The translations under genes and the position numbers were made by a program. Under the pieces are notes generated by a model, which saw nothing but the letters and a program-made list of their open reading frames with translations, did no database searches and was not told the DNA's origin. Positions 16,606 through 25,796 of a stretch of 64,000 nucleotides of DNA are shown piece after piece (position 1 is the stretch's first letter; every line of letters begins with the position of its first letter). The DNA is taken from contig NZ_CP102286.1 in NCBI RefSeq assembly GCF_025151215.1, positions 744,001-808,000 of the forward strand, given 5' to 3'. This DNA comes from Parabacteroides merdae ATCC 43184. GTDB taxonomy: Bacteria; Bacteroidota; Bacteroidia; Bacteroidales; Tannerellaceae.

Positions 16606-17799
16606 ATGCAACAGGAAATGGAAAAAGAATGGAACAATGAACATGGTATGAACCGTCGTCGTTTTTTGAGGCAGGCGGTATTGGCTGGTTCTACATTTTG
16701 TGTGGCTTCGACAACCGGGAAGGCGGTAGGCTCGGAACCGGCAGTAATGAATATATCCGGGAGACCGTATACTGGTCTTGCAGGTATGGCTGCTGTTCAT
16801 AATCGGCGGACACTGGGTAGTGGCACTGCTGCCATGAACGTTTCGGCGATGGGATTCGGTTGCATGGGATTGAACCATCATCGCAGTCAGCATCCAGGTA
16901 AAGAGCAGGCGATTGCCTTGATACGTGAAGCGATAGAACGTGGCGTAACACTTTTCGATACTGCTGAAAGCTATGGCTATCATAAGAACGAGAAACTAAT
17001 GGGGGAGGCTTTGAAAGGTTATGAGGGGCGTGTGTTCGTTTCCTCTAAATTCGGGCATAAATTTGTAAATGGCGTGCAGATCAAGACGGAGGAGGATAGT
17101 ACTCCGGCCAATATCCGCCGGGTTTGTGAAAATTCTTTACGCAATCTTGGTGTCGAAACGCTTGGTATCTTTTATCAGCACCGTATTGACCCGAATACAT
17201 CTGTCGAAGTAGTTGCTGATACTGTCAAAGAACTGATTCGGGAAGGAAAGGTATTGCATTTCGGACTTTGCGAAGTGAATGCCGAAACAATTCGCCGTGC
17301 GCATGCGGTCTGCCCTGTTACGGCCATACAAAGTGAATACCATTTTATGCACCGCAATGTAGAAGAGAATGTATTGCCGGTCTGTGAGGAGCTGGGTATC
17401 GGCTTTGTTCCGTACAGTCCTCTCAACCGGGGATTCTTGGGTGGCATGATCAATGAATATACGCGATTCGAAGCGGCGAATGACAATCGTCAGACTTTAC
17501 CGCGTTTTCAACCCGATGCTATTCGTGCCAATATGCGTATCGTGGAAGTACTTAACGTGTTTGGTAGAACGAGAGGAATCACTCCGGCTCAAGTTGCCTT
17601 GGCATGGCTGATGAATAAGAAGCCGTTTATCGTACCGATTCCCGGAACGACAAAACTTTCCCATTTGGAAGAAAATCTGCGGGCGGCAGAAATTCGTTTC
17701 ACGGAGAGCGAAATGAGAGAATTGGAGGAGGCTGTTGCTGCCATTCCGGTTATCGGCAGTCGTTATGATGCTTTGCAGGAATCTAAAGTTCAGAAATAA
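16606..17799 (+). CDS. Tat-signal aldo/keto reductase
   Basis: 397 residues by the first ATG; the ATG at 16648 would begin MNRRRFLRQAVLAGSTFCV, a clean twin-arginine signal, and is a good alternative start. The barrel shows D118, Y123, K148 and H192, the aldo/keto reductase tetrad, and the C-terminal NADP-binding run PIPGTTKLSHLEENL. The closest type is the YhdN/Tas-like group. Export by Tat implies cofactor loading in the cytoplasm. Unlike the reductase at 4.5 kb it has no Fe-S tail. It is followed after 14 bp by a lipoprotein hydrolase, so the two probably form an operon under the divergent AraC regulator. Confidence 0.88.
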   Translation: MQQEMEKEWNNEHGMNRRRFLRQAVLAGSTFCVASTTGKAVGSEPAVMNISGRPYTGLAGMAAVHNRRTLGSGTAAMNVSAMGFGCMGLNHHRSQHPGKEQAIALIREAIERGVTLFDTAESYGYHKNEKLMGEALKGYEGRVFVSSKFGHKFVNGVQIKTEEDSTPANIRRVCENSLRNLGVETLGIFYQHRIDPNTSVEVVADTVKELIREGKVLHFGLCEVNAETIRRAHAVCPVTAIQSEYHFMHRNVEENVLPVCEELGIGFVPYSPLNRGFLGGMINEYTRFEAANDNRQTLPRFQPDAIRANMRIVEVLNVFGRTRGITPAQVALAWLMNKKPFIVPIPGTTKLSHLEENLRAAEIRFTESEMRELEEAVAAIPVIGSRYDALQESKVQK

Positions 17800-17813
17800 T
17801 TACAAGTATAGGA

Positions 17814-18839
17814 ATGAAAAATCTGATTGCATTAGGTTTGAGTGTGTTGCTTTTGTTGGCTGCATGTTCCCGTAGTTCAGTATTGAAGATTGTCGAACAG
17901 GGCAGTTTTGCCGTTGGCGGTACGGTACTGACCGATTCATTGGGACGTACTTATCATGGCGACCATGCATACGTGTTTTATCAGAAGCCGGTTGATGCAC
18001 AAAAATATCCACTCGTTTTTGCTCACGGAGTAGGACAATTCTCCAAAACGTGGGAGACGACACCTGACGGGCGCGAGGGATTCCAGAATATCTTTTTGCG
18101 TCGGGGATTCTCCACGTATCTTGTCGATCAGCCTCGTCGGGGGAATGCCGGGAGGGGAACGGAGACAGTTACTTTGTCGCCCGTTTTTGATGAAGAGATC
18201 TGGTTCAACCGTTTTCGTCTCGGTATTTGGCCTGATTTTTTCGACGGGGTGCAGTTCAGTCGTGACAAAGATGCTCTCGATCAGTATTTCCGGCAGATGA
18301 CACCGACTGTCGGGTCTGTTGATTTTGAAGTCTATTCTGATGCATACGCAGCTTTGTTCGACAAGATAGGGCCAGCAGTTTTCGTCACGCATTCTCAAGG
18401 TGGTCCTGTCGGATGGAGAACGTTGTTGAAGACAAAGAATATCAAGGGAATCGTATCCTATGAACCGGGTGGGGGAGTCCCTTTTCCCGAAGGACAAGTT
18501 CCGGAGGAGGGAAAGATTCTGACACTATCCAGGAAAACGGAAGGGGTTGAAGTCCCTATGTCTGATTTTATGGAGTACACTAAAATACCGATTGTCGTAT
18601 ATTACGGAGACAATCTGCCGGAAACGGACGAACAACCAGAGTTATACGAGTGGACGCGGCGTTTATATCTGATGCGCAAATGGGCACAAATGTTGAACGA
18701 ACTGGGGGGAAATGTCACGGTTGTCCATCTGCCGGAAGCCGGATTGCACGGTAACACACATTTCCCTTTCTCGGATTTGAATAATATTGAAGTGGCAGAT
18801 TTGCTTTCCGCTTGGTTGCATGAGAAAGATTTGGACTGA
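17814..18839 (+). CDS. Lipoprotein alpha/beta hydrolase
   Basis: 341 residues. A signal peptide with lipobox LLAAC (C18) anchors the protein. Alpha/beta-hydrolase features are the oxyanion segment PLVFAHGVGQFSKTWE, nucleophile S194 in VFVTHSQGGPVG, and a late histidine in EAGLHGNTHFPF. Similar proteins are annotated as lipase- or esterase-like; the substrate is unknown. It follows the Tat aldo/keto reductase by 14 bp, suggesting joint action on one compound outside the cytoplasm. Confidence 0.8.
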   Translation: MKNLIALGLSVLLLLAACSRSSVLKIVEQGSFAVGGTVLTDSLGRTYHGDHAYVFYQKPVDAQKYPLVFAHGVGQFSKTWETTPDGREGFQNIFLRRGFSTYLVDQPRRGNAGRGTETVTLSPVFDEEIWFNRFRLGIWPDFFDGVQFSRDKDALDQYFRQMTPTVGSVDFEVYSDAYAALFDKIGPAVFVTHSQGGPVGWRTLLKTKNIKGIVSYEPGGGVPFPEGQVPEEGKILTLSRKTEGVEVPMSDFMEYTKIPIVVYYGDNLPETDEQPELYEWTRRLYLMRKWAQMLNELGGNVTVVHLPEAGLHGNTHFPFSDLNNIEVADLLSAWLHEKDLD

Positions 18840-18990
18840 CGTTTTTGGGTAAAAGGATTTGTTGTTATTCTTTTAAAAAAGGTATTCGTTTAAAACGAAA
18901 CTGCTACCGCTTCTAATTCAATTATTATCGTACCTATTTATTTCTTACCTTTGCCGCTCGTTTTATAAAAGCAATACATTTATATATTAT

Positions 18991-20628
18991 ATGATTTCAG
19001 TAGACGGACTAACAGTAGAGTTTGGCGGTAGCGCATTATTTTCGGATATATCTTTTGTCATTAACGAGAAAGACCGGATTGCCCTGATGGGAAAGAACGG
19101 GGCGGGTAAATCTACTTTGCTGAAGATATTGGCGGGTGTGCGTGAACCGACTCGCGGGAAAGTGTCTGCCCCGAAAGATACCGTTATCGCATATCTTCCG
19201 CAGCATTTGATGACGGAAGATGGCCGTACGGTGTTTGAAGAGACTGCTCAGGCTTTCGTTCATCTGCACGAGATGGAAGCAGAGATCGCTGCTCTCAACA
19301 AAGAATTGGAGACACGCACCGATTATGAATCGGACAGCTATATGGAACTGATCGAACGCGTATCGACATTGAGCGAGAAGTTCTATTCCATCGAGGAAAT
19401 CAATTATGACGCCGATATAGAGAAGACTCTGTTAGGGCTTGGTTTCACCCGTGAAGACTTTAACCGTCAGACAAGCGAGTTCAGCGGTGGTTGGCGTATG
19501 CGTATCGAATTGGCAAAACTGTTGCTGAAGAAACCGGATGTGCTTTTGCTGGACGAGCCAACCAACCACCTCGATATCGAGTCCATCCAGTGGTTGGAAG
19601 ATTTTCTGATCGATAACGGGCAAGCGGTCGTAGTGATCAGTCACGATCGGGCTTTTGTGGATCATATCACGACTCGCACGATCGAAGTTACGATGGGGCG
19701 TATCTATGACTATAAAGTCAATTACAGCCAATATCTGCAGCTGCGCAAGGAACGCCGCGAGCAGCAACAGAAGGCATACGACGAGCAACAGAAGTTTATT
19801 GCTGAAACGAAGGACTTTATCGAGCGTTTCAAAGGCACTTATTCCAAAACTTTGCAAGTGCAGAGCCGCGTGAAGATGCTTGAAAAGCTGGAAATACTGG
19901 AAGTCGATGAAGAAGACACTTCCGCTCTGCGCCTGAAGTTCCCGCCTTCGCCCCGTTCGGGTTCTTATCCGGTGACGATCGAGAATGTGTCTAAATCGTA
20001 TGGAGACCATACTGTTTTCCGTAATGCCAATCTGACGATCGAGCGGGGTGACAAGATCGCTTTTGTCGGAAAGAATGGCGAAGGTAAATCTACGCTGGTA
20101 AAATGTATCATGAAAGAACTCGAGCATGACGGCACGTTGACGATCGGGCATAACGTGATGATCGGCTATTTTGCGCAGAACCAGGCTTCCCTTTTGGATG
20201 AAAACCTGACAGTGTTCCAAACGATAGACGATGTCGCAAAAGGGGATATCCGCAACAAAATAAAGGATTTGTTGGGGGCTTTCATGTTCGGGGGCGAGAA
20301 TTCTGCAAAAAAGGTAAAGGTGCTCTCCGGTGGCGAACGTACCCGCTTGGCAATGATTAAACTATTGCTGGAACCCGTCAATCTGCTGATTCTTGACGAG
20401 CCGACGAACCATCTGGATATGAAGACGAAAGATATCCTGAAACAAGCCTTGATGGACTTTGACGGGACGCTGATCGTCGTTTCGCATGACCGAGACTTCC
20501 TGGACGGTCTTGTGACCAAAGTTTATGAATTCGGAAACAAGAAAGTGACGGAACATCTCGAAGGTATCTACGAGTTTCTGCAACGCAAGAAAATGGAAAA
20601 TCTGAACGAGTTGGAGCGTAAGAATTAA
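18991..20628 (+). CDS. ABC-F family ATPase (YbiT/EttA-like)
   Basis: 545 residues with two ATP-binding cassettes and no membrane segments, the ABC-F layout. Walker A motifs are GKNGAGKST (about residue 35) and GKNGEGKST (about 370); signature motifs are FSGGWRMR and LSGGERTR; both Walker B segments read LLLDEPTNHLD or LILDEPTNHLD. The linker (about 240-310) is rich in Lys, Gln and Arg and enters the ribosomal tRNA site in known members. ABC-F proteins ease ribosome stalling, and some protect against antibiotics; the linker here looks like the housekeeping YbiT/Uup type. A TACCTTTG box at 18946-18953 is a likely -7 element. Its stop overlaps the convergent DUF3943 gene by 4 bp. Confidence 0.92.
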   Translation: MISVDGLTVEFGGSALFSDISFVINEKDRIALMGKNGAGKSTLLKILAGVREPTRGKVSAPKDTVIAYLPQHLMTEDGRTVFEETAQAFVHLHEMEAEIAALNKELETRTDYESDSYMELIERVSTLSEKFYSIEEINYDADIEKTLLGLGFTREDFNRQTSEFSGGWRMRIELAKLLLKKPDVLLLDEPTNHLDIESIQWLEDFLIDNGQAVVVISHDRAFVDHITTRTIEVTMGRIYDYKVNYSQYLQLRKERREQQQKAYDEQQKFIAETKDFIERFKGTYSKTLQVQSRVKMLEKLEILEVDEEDTSALRLKFPPSPRSGSYPVTIENVSKSYGDHTVFRNANLTIERGDKIAFVGKNGEGKSTLVKCIMKELEHDGTLTIGHNVMIGYFAQNQASLLDENLTVFQTIDDVAKGDIRNKIKDLLGAFMFGGENSAKKVKVLSGGERTRLAMIKLLLEPVNLLILDEPTNHLDMKTKDILKQALMDFDGTLIVVSHDRDFLDGLVTKVYEFGNKKVTEHLEGIYEFLQRKKMENLNELERKN

Positions 20629-22103
20629 ATCCGTATCCCTAGCCCGAGCATCAGGTCGTAAGTGGAATAATCTACCCGGGGGTAATACCGGTAGTTTGTC
20701 CGTCGTGAGAAATAGCGGTTTGTCAGGGTGATGTTCCACTTGTCCATTAATAAATAAGCCAGTTTCATCGAGAAGATGGTCAGGCGCGCGTTTCCTGCAT
20801 CGCCTTGAATGTTCAGGGTTCCGGGATCTGCCTGTGACCAGTCGATCTCCGGATCATATCCTTTCCAGGTAAAGATATGATAGTTTTCCATGTTGAGCAG
20901 GAAAGCCAATCGTCTGTTGTAGATGATGCCTGCACCGGCCTTGGTGCTGTAGCCGCTTCCTAAGTTATAATCCCGTTCGCCAAGCAGCATATAATCCGAA
21001 AGGCTGGCTCCCAAAGCGACGCCGTTTGCATACAGTTCGGCGTAAATATCCGTCTTGTCTCCCGATGTGGCCTGCTTGTAATAGATAAGGCCTCCTCCTG
21101 CTGCTGCCGGTGCTGCGATGCGGTAAGGAGGAACGGTCAGGTCGCTTCCGTCGCGGAGCTCCGAGTTATAGAAGTCGAAATGTTGGAATAATCCGGCGGA
21201 AAGGGAACGCGGCCCTTTCGTCCAAACAGTTTTTCCCCATAAGGCTCCGATGGCATTGACCTGGCTGACCACCGGCTGGGCAGAGAACAAATCCATTCCG
21301 AAGTTGAAGCGGAACCATTCATAGGGAGAATAAAAATCATCGTTGAAAGGATTCCCGTAGTCGATGCGGAAATTAATGTTCAGACTGGTCGTTCCCCGTT
21401 TCGAACCTTCTTGTTCTGCGAGGAAACGAGGTCCCATCGTGACGATAAAATTGACGGGAACGGAAGAGTAGGTTCGTCCTTTTGAAGAACCGTGTCGCCA
21501 GGCTTCTCCTGAAATGATACGGTTGAAGGCGCGGACCGGCGACAAAATGCCTGCCAATACCTCGCGCCCCACACGTTCGGCTCCCGACGAACGGTTGTCT
21601 ATGAACAGGTCGGACAGCCGATAGGTGATTTCACCCAATTCGATTCCTCCGAACGTTGTCGCCAGCATGTCGTTGATCGAAGGCGGTTCATTCTCCATAA
21701 AGAACTCCCACATCAGACTGCCGCCGGCTGCAAACGGGGCGGATTGCCAGAAGTTCATACCGTTGCTGCGAGCTGCGTTGAAATAGAGTGAACCGTGATA
21801 AGGGTGGGAGAAAAGGTTTGTTGTGAACTGGTCGGTGTCCCATACCGGGCCTTTTTTGAAATTGCTTTTGATCGTATGCCCGTTGATATAAGCCCAATCC
21901 TCTTTTACGATATATCGGTCGAAGCTCCAGACGAGCATATTGAGTCCGAATGTTTCGAGTGCCGCTTTCCAAGGGCGGCGGGGTTGGAGTAGGGTTGAGT
22001 CACTTGTATAATGACGATGTGTAATTTGAGGTATATATTCTTGTCCCCGTATCCAGGGGAACGAAAACAGACAAATGAGTCCGGTTAGTATAAATTTCTT
22101 CAT
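20625..22103 (-). CDS. DUF3943 domain protein (outer-membrane beta-barrel-like)
   Basis: 492 residues with a signal peptide (MKKFILTGLICLFSFPWIRG). The DUF3943 block is clear: NLFSHPYHGSLYFNAARSNGMNFWQSAPFAAGGSLMWEFF, followed by many amphipathic strands ending in aromatic residues and a C-terminal MLGLGIRI, consistent with an outer-membrane barrel. The function of the family is unknown. The gene is convergent with and overlaps the ABC-F gene by 4 bp at the stop codons. Confidence 0.82.
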   Translation of the reverse strand: MKKFILTGLICLFSFPWIRGQEYIPQITHRHYTSDSTLLQPRRPWKAALETFGLNMLVWSFDRYIVKEDWAYINGHTIKSNFKKGPVWDTDQFTTNLFSHPYHGSLYFNAARSNGMNFWQSAPFAAGGSLMWEFFMENEPPSINDMLATTFGGIELGEITYRLSDLFIDNRSSGAERVGREVLAGILSPVRAFNRIISGEAWRHGSSKGRTYSSVPVNFIVTMGPRFLAEQEGSKRGTTSLNINFRIDYGNPFNDDFYSPYEWFRFNFGMDLFSAQPVVSQVNAIGALWGKTVWTKGPRSLSAGLFQHFDFYNSELRDGSDLTVPPYRIAAPAAAGGGLIYYKQATSGDKTDIYAELYANGVALGASLSDYMLLGERDYNLGSGYSTKAGAGIIYNRRLAFLLNMENYHIFTWKGYDPEIDWSQADPGTLNIQGDAGNARLTIFSMKLAYLLMDKWNITLTNRYFSRRTNYRYYPRVDYSTYDLMLGLGIRI

Positions 22104-22259
22104 TTTTCCCTTAATTAGATAGTCATCAGCACCTTTTTGAATGCAAACTTATATATAATTAACAGCCGGATGTTCGTTTGGTTTAAATAATTATCAGGTC
22201 ATCTTTATAGAAAACCGCAACATTGCGAGGAAATACTTATTTTTGCAGAAAAAATCAAA

Positions 22260-22871
22260 ATGATAGACTTTATTACGTTTTGCGATTACACCGGGACATT
22301 CGCTTTTGCGATTAGCGGCATCCGTTTGGCCTCTGCCAAACAATTTGACTGGTTCGGGGCCTATGTTGTCGGTGTGGTTACGGCGGTAGGAGGCGGTACG
22401 ATCCGCGATATCCTGCTCAATGCCACCCCTTTTTGGATGGAACAAGCCTCTTATCTCATCATATCGGCTCTGGCGTTGCTCTTCGTTATCATATTCAGGA
22501 AATATGTGATTAGCTTGAACAATACTTTCTTTATTTTCGATGCGATAGGGCTGGGACTGTTCGGCGTGGTCGGTATCGAGAAGGCGCTGACATTCGGATT
22601 CCCGATGTGGGTGGCCATTGTGATGGGGACGATTACGGGGGCTTTCGGCGGTATGATCCGCGATATCCTGATTAACGAGGTTCCGCTGATTTTCCGAAAA
22701 GATATTTATGCGCTGGCATGCGTGTTCGGAGGCATTATTTATTACGCTTGCTTACAGATGGGTATCGGGCCCTCACTGACGCAGCTTATTGCTGCTACCG
22801 GAATATTCGTTTCACGGATAGTGGCAGTAAAATATCATATAAGCGTCCCTGTATTAAAAGGAGAAGAATAA
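22260..22871 (+). CDS. Trimeric intracellular cation (TRIC) channel family protein
   Basis: 203 residues, seven hydrophobic segments. Two internal repeats with the family glycine motif: VVTAVGGGTIRDILLNATPFW and IVMGTITGAFGGMIRDILINEVPLIF. Bacterial members (UPF0126/YicG) form trimeric monovalent-cation channels; glycine transport has been reported for some. A TATTTTTG box at 22238-22245 is a likely -7 element. Followed after 18 bp by asparaginase and WalJ-like genes on the same strand. Confidence 0.88.
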   Translation: MIDFITFCDYTGTFAFAISGIRLASAKQFDWFGAYVVGVVTAVGGGTIRDILLNATPFWMEQASYLIISALALLFVIIFRKYVISLNNTFFIFDAIGLGLFGVVGIEKALTFGFPMWVAIVMGTITGAFGGMIRDILINEVPLIFRKDIYALACVFGGIIYYACLQMGIGPSLTQLIAATGIFVSRIVAVKYHISVPVLKGEE

Positions 22872-22889
22872 AATTATTAACTTTGCGAT

Positions 22890-23960
22890 ATGACAGCAAG
22901 TATAAACATTCAAAGTGAGAAAGCCTCGATCCTGCTCATCTATACCGGCGGAACGATCGGTATGATCGAAAACCCCGAAACCGGCGTGTTGGAATCGTTC
23001 AATTTCCAACATTTGAAGGATAATATGCCGGAACTGAAGAAGTTGGGGTATGCGGTTTCGACCATTCAGTTCGATCCGGCTATGGATTCATCGGAGATGG
23101 GGCCGGAGTCATGGATGAAGATCGTAAAGATTATTGCAGACAATTACCAGTTGTACGACGGCTTTGTCGTGCTTCATGGTACGGACACGATGTCTTTCAC
23201 GGCATCTGCTTTGAGTTTTATGCTGGAAAACTTAAGTAAACCGGTCATCTTTACCGGTTCGCAATTGCCGATCGGTATGTTGCGGACCGACGGGAAAGAA
23301 AACCTGATCACCGCCATCGAGATCGCCGCAGCCAAGGAAAACGGTGTCCCGGTTGTGCCGGAGGTCTGTATCTTTTTCGAAAATGACTTGTTGAGGGGTA
23401 ACCGTACGAGTAAGATCAATGCGGACAACTTCAATGCTTTCCGTTCATACAATTATCCGCCGCTGGCACATGCCGGTATCTATATAAAGTATGACACTGG
23501 GCAGGTTTACCATCCTGTTTCGAGAAAGCCGTTGAAGCCGCATTATCTCTTGGACCGGAATATTGCGGTGCTGAAACTTTTTCCGGGGATTTCTCCCCAG
23601 GTGGTGGAAAGCATCCTGAACATACCGGGACTGAAGGGAGTCGTGATGGAAACGTTCGGAAGCGGTAATGCACCGTGCTACGATTGGTTCCTGACGATGT
23701 TGAAAGAAGCGGTGAGCCGGGGAATTGTGATTGTAAATGTAACCCAGTGTAGTGCCGGAAGTGTAGAAATGCATCGGTATGAGACTGGTCATAAATTGTT
23801 GGAAGCGGGAGTGATAAGCGGTTTCGACAGTACGACCGAAAGTGCTGTTACCAAGCTCATGTTCCTTTTCGGCCACGGCTTGACGCCGGAAGAGGTGAAG
23901 GACCACATGAACTGTTCGCTGATCGGGGAGGTGACGATCCCCGACTCATTTCGCCCGTAA
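22890..23960 (+). CDS. ansA: Type I L-asparaginase
   Basis: 356 residues, cytoplasmic (no signal peptide). Hydrolyses asparagine to aspartate and ammonia. Motifs: IYTGGTIGMIENPETGVL with the nucleophilic threonine, the second catalytic HGTDTMSFTASAL, and FTGSQLPIGMLRTDGKENL. The C-terminal domain has VVMETFGSGNAP and VTQCSAGSVEM as in type I enzymes. The sequence TAACTTTG, a -7-like box, ends only five bases before the ATG, so a transcript from it would have almost no leader; otherwise the gene would be read from the TRIC promoter. Confidence 0.93.
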   Translation: MTASINIQSEKASILLIYTGGTIGMIENPETGVLESFNFQHLKDNMPELKKLGYAVSTIQFDPAMDSSEMGPESWMKIVKIIADNYQLYDGFVVLHGTDTMSFTASALSFMLENLSKPVIFTGSQLPIGMLRTDGKENLITAIEIAAAKENGVPVVPEVCIFFENDLLRGNRTSKINADNFNAFRSYNYPPLAHAGIYIKYDTGQVYHPVSRKPLKPHYLLDRNIAVLKLFPGISPQVVESILNIPGLKGVVMETFGSGNAPCYDWFLTMLKEAVSRGIVIVNVTQCSAGSVEMHRYETGHKLLEAGVISGFDSTTESAVTKLMFLFGHGLTPEEVKDHMNCSLIGEVTIPDSFRP

Positions 23961-23990
23961 TTCCTCTTAAGGACTGAATTGGAAATTAAA

Positions 23991-24794
23991 ATGAAACTAT
24001 CATTTCTGAGTTTAGCAAGTGGAAGCAGTGGAAACTGCTATTATCTGGGAACACCCGAATTCGGCGTGTTGATTGATGCAGGTATCGGTATTCGTACCAT
24101 AAAGAAGGTGTTGAAAGATAAAGCGATCGATTTCTCCAAAATTGTTGCAGTCCTGATCACGCACGATCATGCCGATCATATCAAGACTGTAGGTTGTCTG
24201 GGAGAGAAACATTGTATTCCTGTTTATACGACAGAGGCCGTCCACCGAGGAATCAGCAAGAGTCGCTACGTGGAGGAAACGCTTGTCAGTTCGCGTAAGG
24301 TGATAGAAAAGGAAGTGCCTTTTATGATCCGCGATTTCCGCATTACTGCTTTCGAAGTCCCGCATGATAGTACCGATAATGTGGGTTATTATATCGAATA
24401 TGGAGATCATAAGTTTACGTTGGCAACGGATGTCGGCCATATTACCGAAACGGTAAGTAAATACATGGGCATGGCGAACCACCTGATCATAGAAGCCAAT
24501 TATGACGAGGAGATGTTGCAATTCGGCACGTATCCTGCTTTTCTGAAGGAACGCGTAGCCAGCCCGACCGGACATTTGAGCAACCGTGAAGCTGCCGAAT
24601 TCCTCGCAACTCATTATGATCCCAAATTAAAAGATATCTGGTTGTGTCACCTGAGCCGTGACAATAACCATCCCGAACTTGCTTATAAGACAGTCGATTT
24701 CCGCCTGTTTCAAGAAGGGGTACGGGTTGGAAAGGATGTTTCCCTGCATGCTCTGAAACGGACTACACCGTCTGATATATTTGAATTTGATTAA
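23991..24794 (+). CDS. WalJ/YycJ-like metallo-beta-lactamase fold hydrolase
   Basis: 267 residues from the ATG at 23991 (MKLSFLSLASGSSGNCYYLG); an upstream TTG frame adds four unlikely residues. Metal-binding motif THDHADHIKTVG, then DVGHITETV with the bridging aspartate, and a late histidine in LCHLSRDNNHPE. SGSSGNCYYL at the start is characteristic of YycJ/WalJ proteins, predicted DNA- or nucleotide-acting phosphodiesterases linked to cell-wall and replication control in Firmicutes. Here no walRK genes are adjacent. Confidence 0.88.
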   Translation: MKLSFLSLASGSSGNCYYLGTPEFGVLIDAGIGIRTIKKVLKDKAIDFSKIVAVLITHDHADHIKTVGCLGEKHCIPVYTTEAVHRGISKSRYVEETLVSSRKVIEKEVPFMIRDFRITAFEVPHDSTDNVGYYIEYGDHKFTLATDVGHITETVSKYMGMANHLIIEANYDEEMLQFGTYPAFLKERVASPTGHLSNREAAEFLATHYDPKLKDIWLCHLSRDNNHPELAYKTVDFRLFQEGVRVGKDVSLHALKRTTPSDIFEFD

Positions 24795-24821
24795 AATTTT
24801 GTGTAAAAAACGCGGAAAAAG

Positions 24822-24852
24822 TTTGCGAAGAAAAATTAAACTCTTATCTTTG
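24822..24852 (+). promoter_or_regulatory. Promoter of the tRNA-Lys pair
   Basis: -33 TTTG (24822-24825), 19-base spacer, -7 TATCTTTG (24845-24852): an exact match to the Bacteroides consensus, about 30 bases before the first tRNA-Lys. Confidence 0.82.
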
Positions 24853-24885
24853 CACCCGCAATCGAGAAACAACGATAGCATGAAT

Positions 24886-24958
24886 GACTTGGTAGCTCAG
24901 TTGGTAGAGCAAATGACTCTTAATCATTGGGTCGAGGGTTCGAGCCCCTCCCAGGTCA
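24886..24958 (+). tRNA. tRNA-Lys (anticodon CUU), copy 1
   Basis: 73-nt cloverleaf with acceptor GACTTGG / CCAGGTC and discriminator A. The anticodon stem-loop is AATGA-CTCTTAA-TCATT (anticodon CTT) and the T-arm is GAGGGTTCGAGCCCCTC. CCA is not encoded. Identical to copy 2. Confidence 0.96.
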
Positions 24959-24986
24959 CTCAATAGAAACAAAACCGACAAATATC

Positions 24987-25059
24987 GACTTGGTAGCTCA
25001 GTTGGTAGAGCAAATGACTCTTAATCATTGGGTCGAGGGTTCGAGCCCCTCCCAGGTCA
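24987..25059 (+). tRNA. tRNA-Lys (anticodon CUU), copy 2
   Basis: 73 nt, identical to the copy 28 bases upstream; both share one promoter and the terminator at 25070-25107. It borders the integrase remnant, so this tRNA is a possible old integration site. Confidence 0.96.
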
Positions 25060-25069
25060 CAAGCTAAAA

Positions 25070-25107
25070 GGCCTTTTACAGCGTTTGCCTGTGAAAGGCT
25101 TTTTTAT
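25070..25107 (+). terminator. Intrinsic terminator of the tRNA-Lys pair
   Basis: Stem GCCTTTTACAG / CTGTGAAAGGC (one G-U pair) with a 7-nt loop followed by TTTTTT. Confidence 0.85.
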
Positions 25108-25165
25108 GATATAAATCGCCAATGGTTATGTAAATAAGTTTATTCCGGGAATTCATTTTCAACAA

Positions 25166-25432
25166 CTTCGAGTATTTCCTGCGTACGAAGAAGAAATCAC
25201 CCGCCGGCGCAAGACGAACACCGAGTCCAACATCCGCCTGCTGGACGTGCCCAAGCGCATCATAGAGAAGTCCAAGTGGCTGTCCAAGGACGGTCATGTA
25301 TTTCCGGTACCGGGCAACAGTAGATGCAATGTCATATTGAAGGAACTTAGCAGGCAATGCGGTTTCAAGATACGGTTGACCTATCATGTTGCCCGGCATG
25401 AGACCGTTTCTCTCTTCGATAGTGGTGAAGGC
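25166..25432 (+). pseudogene. Decayed tyrosine-type integrase fragment
   Basis: One frame reads RRRKTNTESNIRLLDVPKRII, then DGHVFPVPGNSRCN, ILKELSRQCG and RLTYHVARHE. This is the middle of a Bacteroides conjugative-element tyrosine recombinase: the catalytic lysine of the beta-hairpin (K in RRKT) and the HxxR box (HVAR) are present. The first arginine motif upstream and the second histidine and tyrosine downstream are lost; after HE the homology stops. A start-less frame continues to 25645 without recognisable integrase sequence. It lies about 105 bp past the tRNA-Lys pair, a classical insertion location, so it probably marks an old island. The rest of the 25.1-25.8 kb gap is AT-rich and shows nothing I can name. 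Confidence 0.7.
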
Positions 25433-25796
25433 TCTCCTGCTCCCTCTGCATTGCATGCATGTACGGGTAGTTTTGCCCATATCCATGTCCGCCGGTATTG
25501 CCTGCCCTTTTCTTGGGAGAAACGGCTTATCGTAACGGGCGGCGTGACACAAACTTTTCCGGATATAGAGAAACATTCTAGAAAAAGACTGGAAGACAAG
25601 CTATTATTGGACTGTATAGCAACAAAATTATATTTTTCTCAATAAAACTAATTATTTTTTTTCTTTTTATGAATATATATGTTATATTCGTAATATGTGA
25701 AAGGTCTTTTTATTATCTAATATCTGTTAGAGTTTGTTCTACTTCGTATTTAAATAATAAAAGCAATTAAGATGAAGTTTTTTATCAATTCATATT

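Noticed and set aside
24886..25059. Second tRNA-Lys as an attachment-site duplicate
   Set aside because: Both copies are complete and identical with a shared promoter and terminator, so ordinary tandem duplication explains them.
25076..25576. Long minus-strand frame across the integrase remnant
   Set aside because: It starts inside the tRNA terminator region and lies antisense to the integrase fragment; composition is not protein-like.
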